From Megamerina dolium (Eukaryota; Arthropoda; Insecta; Diptera; Megamerinidae), in assembly GCA_963854835.1 (NCBI GenBank), contig OY978530.1, forward strand, positions 17,523,733-17,587,732: a stretch of 64,000 nucleotides of DNA, read 5' to 3'. Made by a program: the position numbers and the translations under genes. The notes beneath the pieces are model-generated. The model had not been told where the DNA came from, searched no databases, and saw nothing but the letters and a program-made list of their open reading frames with translations. Shown here piece after piece: positions 58,466 to 64,000 of this stretch (its first letter is position 1; the number at the start of each line of letters is the position of its first letter).

Positions 58466-58470
58466 GTAAC

Positions 58471-59611
<1,141 letters not shown>

Positions 59612-59975
59612 CGAATGCCAACAAAAAGAAAGAGGCGATAACCAGAACAAGCCAACGAGAAAGAAAGAGAAGAATCTAGATAAAGGAAGATTCTGGAGTG
59701 TTGCCACAGAGTATAAATAGTGCCAGTTGGTGACAAATTAAATCAATAGAGTTCCGAAAGTGATCGCGAACGTATTATTACAGTATCAGAGGCAAATGTT
59801 GCAAATACATTAAAGAGTTATTGTAAATAGTTCATTGTAAATAGAGTTGATTAAAATAAATTGTTGCTGTATATAGTTGTACAAAATAAGTGTTGCAATT
59901 ATTATTAACAGAATCCAGTGATCCAACAATGTTGATTCAAATATAATTAAACGTTCACAAAATAAAAACGTAACA
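59612..59975 (+). repeat. Gypsy 5' LTR, 3' portion
   Basis: A TATA box gtataaatag lies at 59710-59719, A/T-rich U3/R sequence follows, and the LTR ends with taaca at 59971-59975. The primer-binding-like motif ttggtgtcagaagtgggat follows directly (59978-59996), a configuration seen in many Gypsy elements. No partner LTR is in the window. Confidence 0.7.
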
Positions 59976-59977
59976 AT

Positions 59978-59996
59978 TGGTGTCAGAAGTGGGATT
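59978..59996 (+). promoter_or_regulatory. Probable Gypsy primer binding site
   Basis: ttggtgtcagaagtgggat begins two bases after the LTR's CA end. It is a familiar motif at this place in Gypsy elements. I cannot say with certainty which tRNA primes it. Confidence 0.65.
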
Positions 59997-60004
59997 CTGT
60001 TAAG

Positions 60005-61300
60005 ATGGTTAAAATTTACCAACTAAAAATTGACCAGCTTAATAAGCTGTTGGTAGAGATCAATCGATCGTCATCAGGTGCAAAGGCGGAAATGCTGGTG
60101 AGGCAAAGCAAGCCATGGAAGCTAAGGGTATTAGTGTAGAAGAAAATGAGTTCTTTGAGGAAATCGAGGTACTTGCAGTTGTGCACGCTGAAGACGAGAG
60201 CAAGATAGGTTCGAGTGGTCAACTCATGGATTTCATGAAAACCATGATGCAACAGCTACAAGAAAATGCATCTCGCATTGGCTGCAGACTTCAAGAACAT
60301 TCGGCACGCCAAGAGGGCGTTATTACTGAATTACGTCATGGAAAATCTACAAAAAGGAATCGGGATTAGATTTCTGGAGCCATTAAAGAAAAGGTGGCAG
60401 ATCTGAAGAAACACGTAGATGATGTGGAAGATCACTACAGCACGAACTCAACCAACTAAAAATAAATGGACCAGCCGTATCAATGATTAAAGATTCAAGT
60501 GCAATTAAACTAAAGCCAACAACATTTGATGGAACCTCACCATTCAACATTTTCTAGTTTAAGTTCGAGAGAACAACTTCGAAGAGTCAATATACGATAG
60601 TGACAAGACTACTGCTTTAATAGTCGCATTCAAAGTGTTACAAATGGTTCCAGAGAAAGATCGTGGTAGCTACCAATCACTGATGGACACACTCATGGAA
60701 GTGTGGAAGTATGGAAATGAATATAAAAGCCAATTGCATAGAGTGGAGTTAAAATCGCGCATGCAACGTAGTAATGGGAGCGTTCAGGATTTCGCTTCCG
60801 ACATTGAGCGCTTATGTCATCTTGCGTTCTCTGGTAATTCGGAAGAATTCATAGAGAAAATAAAAATAGAGGCATTCATATATGGTATACGCGACGGAGA
60901 GACTAAGCGTGCCCTAGTCATGTCACCAAGTAGTACATATGCGGAAACAGATAGTAGTGCCTTGATGTATGAAGCCTCCAGTTTATAGTGTCGACCAGTG
61001 CCACGTGTACGCCAACTAGAAGCAGAAACAACAGATCTAGTTAAAGCAGTGCGTCCGGGAGTAAAATCAGTAGTGCAGCCTGAAGCAAGAGCAGAAGGTC
61101 GACGCGAAAACAGATTTAATGGTAAGTGCTTCATTTGCGACAAACGAGGACACATGGCGCGTAATTGCCATCTACGACTCAAGCAACAAAGATCGAATTC
61201 ACCAGGGCAACGAAAGGAAGATCATGATGTTAGTCACCGTAGTAAAGCTGATACTTCATCTCGTGGTACTTGCACAGTGGATAGTACGCATTGTTCTCGG
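60005..61300 (+). pseudogene. Gypsy gag, frameshifted
   Basis: Starts MVKIYQLKIDQLNKLLVEIN at 60005, with a SAP-like helix-turn pattern; a frameshift near 60110 leads to the acidic stretch at 60115-60369. A stop and a decayed piece with a FDGTSPFNIF block follow near 60525. The capsid region is open at 60635-60988 (VWKYGNEYKSQLHRVELKSR, LCHLAFSGNSEEFIEKIKIE). After a stop at 60988 the frame goes on to a single CCHC knuckle CFICDKRGHMARNC near 61128-61170. At least three breaks. Confidence 0.8.
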
Positions 61301-61359
61301 GTAAGAAGCCAGAAACACATTGTCAACCTAAGACTTACGAATGTCTTGCTGAAAGAGTC

Positions 61360-62325
61360 ATGGACCACCGAACGAGTCCAAGAAGATCAGTGGAACGACC
61401 CAGATCTCGTAAGATTATGGAACACAAGGAGCAGGGTGTACGTTCAGATTGGCAAGAAATGGCTAATGAGAGTCCAATCGCAAAGGCATACTGGTCGCAG
61501 TGGCAAAACCTGCACTTAAGAGAAGGATGTTTATTCCGAACATGGGAAAGTGAAGGTGGAAAAATCACTAATGGTTTTCTAGTGGTTCCCATGGCAAGAA
61601 TAAATGAAGTGATATCTGAGTATCACAATGCTTCCAGTGGAGGGCATTTGGGAATCACCAAAACCGTCGAGAAAATGAAAAAACGATTTTATTGGGTTGT
61701 ATGCCAGCACCATGTCGCTGATTCGATTCGGAAGTGTAAACAATATGCAATGGCCAAAGGTTCCAATAAGAAAAGTCGAGATAAGATGCCAATACACCGT
61801 AGGTGCTCCATTTGAACGAATTGCTATTGACATAGCTGGACCATTTCCAATAAGCAATGCAGGGAACAACTATGTTCTGGTGGTTATAGATACTTTAGTA
61901 AATTGCCTGAAGTATACCCCATTCCAAATCAAGAAGCTGGTACAGTTGCAGATGTTTTCGTCAACCAATGGATTACTCGTTTTGGTGTACCGATGGAGTA
62001 CTGATGGTGTACCGATGGAGATGTGCCATATGTTGGGTATATACAGAACTCATACAACACCTTTCCACCCGGAATCTGATGGCATGGTAGAACGATTTAA
62101 TCGTACCTTGGAGGAATATTTGAGAAAAGTCGTAGATAAATATCAAAGAGACTGGGATGTACATATACCAATGTTCCTCATGGCATATCAATGCAAACAA
62201 CATGATACGACGGCTACTACATCAGCAATGGAAATTTTTGGAAACGAGTTAAGACTGCCAGCTGGTTTAAAATTAGGAGTCGCAACACCAACGAGATCAA
62301 CCGAATGTAACTACACTAACAGGTA
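61360..62325 (+). pseudogene. Gypsy integrase, broken
   Basis: The zinc region is in 61291-61815: YHNASSGGHLGITKTVEKMK with HHCC spacing and KRFYWVVCQHHVADSIRKCK. After a frameshift at about 61815 the core reads FERIAIDIAGPFPISNAGNN, with the first catalytic Asp. A deletion or shift near 61960-62010 removes the second catalytic block. TTPFHPESDGMVERFNRTLE carries the Glu, followed by WDVHIPMFLMAYQ. Gypsy-type rather than BEL-type by these blocks. Confidence 0.85.
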
Positions 62326-62334
62326 ACTACATTA

Positions 62335-62577
62335 ATGCAACCATTGACTGCAGATAAACGCGAATCGTTTTCCATTGAATCGAAAATCATCTTACGTGAC
62401 TTCTATGTCGATGATTTAATTTCTGTGGGCGGTTCTGTAGTAAGGTTTGGGAAATCAAACGACCATCCAGCGAATTATTATCAAGAGGAAATTTCAAAAT
62501 TAGAAAGTGGTATTCTAACTGAGGCAGATAGAGAAAAGTGTCTAAAATTCAATGACGGAACCAAAACTTTGGGCTAA
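62335..62577 (+). pseudogene. BEL/Pao reverse transcriptase scrap
   Basis: 80 codons with the catalytic box ILRDFYVDDLISVGGS and the following SGILTEADREKCLKFNDGTK, in which the usual spacing is roughly kept. These are typical BEL RT sequences. The piece is joined directly to the Gypsy remnant and is not part of it. It stops before an agttatgg sequence at 62590. Confidence 0.8.
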
Positions 62578-62590
62578 AAGGTATTCATCA

Positions 62591-62879
62591 CAAATAGTTA
62601 TGGTTGAAGCATAAGAGCTTTACTTTGTTCAAAGTCGCTCAACTTATTTGAATAAAACGACTTACTTTTGCTGTAGTCAATTCTTTTTTGATTTTATTTT
62701 CCAATTTACAAATACTCAATACCTTTAATATGATGAATTGCCCTTGAAACATGAAAAGTCGTTCAACTTTCAAAGTGCATGTCAGCATAATTGCATTTTA
62801 TAACTTAACTTAAAATATTGATGATTGTACTTTTGCTACAACCGGCATTTCAGATTGTGAGGAGCTGTTACATATAACT
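62591..62879 (-). repeat. Candidate errantivirus-type 3' LTR, minus strand
   Basis: On the minus strand a purine tract (ggcagtggagg) at 62890-62880 runs into agttatatgtaac at 62879. LTRs of this group start AGTTA next to such a tract. The inverse, aactat, at about 62595-62588 may be the other end. AT-rich sequence with an aataaaa (62651-62657, plus-strand view) lies between. There is no second LTR in the window. Confidence 0.5.
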
Positions 62880-62914
62880 CCTCCACTGCCAGATTTTGGA
62901 TTCTCCTGAATTCT

Positions 62915-64000
62915 TTAATTTTTTATATTCACAGTAATTGCCTTTTTTGTTCTTAACATAACTAATATTCCCGTTACAATAATAATAGTGATTATTATAA
63001 ATATATTGAGTCCATATGAAATATTTTTGTGTACAATTAGTTCCTCTATGGCTTTTGTATTTTCAAAATTTTGTGTAGCAAGTTTTTCAAAATGAGGTTC
63101 AATATCAAATGTTTGGTTTAAATTGTTGACTGGATAAAAAAACTTACAGTCAATTATCTCTTTTTGGTTAAGAAACTTTTCATTGTTGATTTCGATTTCA
63201 CAATTTCCAAAGCTTATTAAGTAATTTCCATTTAGTGTTATATTTCCTTTGTCGCAATGGTTTACTATTGAAATGTTCGCAGCATTTTTAACTATTAACT
63301 CCTCATAATCTACTTCATCAATTTTAAATTTATCGTTATATACAAGGCTACATTTGTTTTTCCATATACAGTGCGTACTTGGTTTTAAACTTTTTAGAGC
63401 TGCATTTTCTTCATATTTATATGTTACATTTTCAATTTTTACAACAAATTCGTTAGCTCCGTTAATTTCTAAATGTTTGTTGGAAGGCAATGATGTAATT
63501 AAATTTAACTCGGTTGATATATAGTTTACAGGAATTTTTATTGCTATTATAATGGAATTATTTTTGTAATTCATTATCCCTACTCTTATTAATTTTAAGA
63601 TATAAAAATCAAGTTTGTACAACTTAATTTCATCAGCTGTCAACATTCCAGGATGAATTATATTAGACTTTGCTGAAACTATGTTGTCCTGAATTAAATC
63701 TACTTTTCTTTCTATATGGTCTAGCTTAAGCATATTATCAGTAAATAAAAGATGACGTACTATTTCCGAATTTCGTTCTTTTATTTGCTTAAATAGTTAT
63801 CAATTTTTTCTCTGTCATTTTCTATGACTTCTTTTAACATATTGAATGAGTCATTAAAATGTTTATTTATTACAACTTGCCTGTTTATATTCGCAATTAT
63901 CTTCTGATTATTTTTATCAGTTACATCTAAATGGCCTAAAATTTCTTCTCTATCTGAATCATCTAAAACTCCAAATAGCCATTTTTGTACACTTCCTACA
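62915..64000 (-). pseudogene. Errantivirus-type envelope (env) gene, frameshifted, runs off window
   Basis: On the minus strand. The N-terminal visible part (64000 to about 63790) reads in one frame with a heptad-like region, ends in a stop, and the gene goes on after a frameshift at 63733. The 272-codon part (62915-63733) has an Asn-rich ectodomain with paired cysteines (CIWKNKC, HCDKGN, CKFFYPVNN) and, 30 residues from the end, a hydrophobic transmembrane segment (IIITIIIVTGILVML) followed by a short Lys-rich tail. Insect errantivirus Env has this layout and mediates membrane fusion in active relatives. The break disables this copy. The 3' LTR candidate lies directly downstream. Confidence 0.8.

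Larger units (their letters stand above)
59612..62325 (+). mobile_element. Gypsy-type LTR retrotransposon, internally deleted
   Basis: A partial 5' LTR (to 59975), primer site, gag and integrase are present. Protease, RT and RNase H are missing between about 61330 and 61400, and no 3' LTR is found. The left LTR edge is hidden by the (TA)n array. Confidence 0.8.

Overview
The window is eukaryotic repeat sequence, most likely from an insect and probably a fly (Diptera, perhaps a tephritid). That placement is inference from the transposon families and overall look, not from a diagnostic host gene. I find no convincing host protein-coding gene, rRNA or tRNA gene. Almost everything that can be read is a transposable element, usually broken and often nested: BEL/Pao and Gypsy LTR elements, Jockey-, RTE-, R1- and LOA/I-like non-LTR elements, mariner, Tc1-like, Tigger/pogo and PIF/Harbinger DNA transposons, and a tRNA-derived SINE.

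Layout. 1-1.07 kb: 3' end of a Jockey-like element with poly(A). 1.95-2.28 kb: small foldback repeat. 2.31-10.83 kb: a large inverted duplication with two 2.38-kb arms, each carrying the same dead mariner inside what looks like an errantivirus-type env remnant; the spacer holds a 5'-truncated RTE copy and a Tc1-like fragment. 11-12.4 kb: a broken phospholipase A2-like gene of the parvovirus/adintovirus type, then another Tc1-like fragment. 12.9-23.7 kb: R1-like, RTE, Jockey (with SINE), a further non-LTR element, Tc1-like and BEL fragments. 24.5-26.8 kb: a possible LTR and AT-rich sequence. 26.84-35.99 kb: a BEL element with two 193-bp LTRs, split by a full-length RTE in its leader and a SINE in its gag, and missing its reverse transcriptase. 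36.4-41.6 kb: a second BEL element with a 749-codon pol frame. 41.7-44.2 kb: a Harbinger element with a broken transposase and a fully open three-exon MYB-like gene. 44.4-50.4 kb: a mariner fragment, then a BEL element split by a Tigger with intact ends. 51.3-54.7 kb: a BEL pol on the minus strand, split by a SINE. 56.5-58.5 kb: a LOA/I-like element. 59.6-62.6 kb: a deleted Gypsy element and a BEL scrap. 62.6-64 kb: the end of an errantivirus-type element (LTR plus env), minus strand.

Insertion order is unusually clear. I found target-site duplications for three SINE copies, two RTE copies, the Tigger and the mariners. In four coding hosts, removing the insert plus one duplication copy puts the host reading frame back in phase. 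The best leads are the SINE family, the inverted duplication, the PLA2-like gene, the open MYB gene beside a dead transposase, and the possibility that this nest is a piRNA-type transposon trap. I could not run searches; all family names rest on motifs read by eye.
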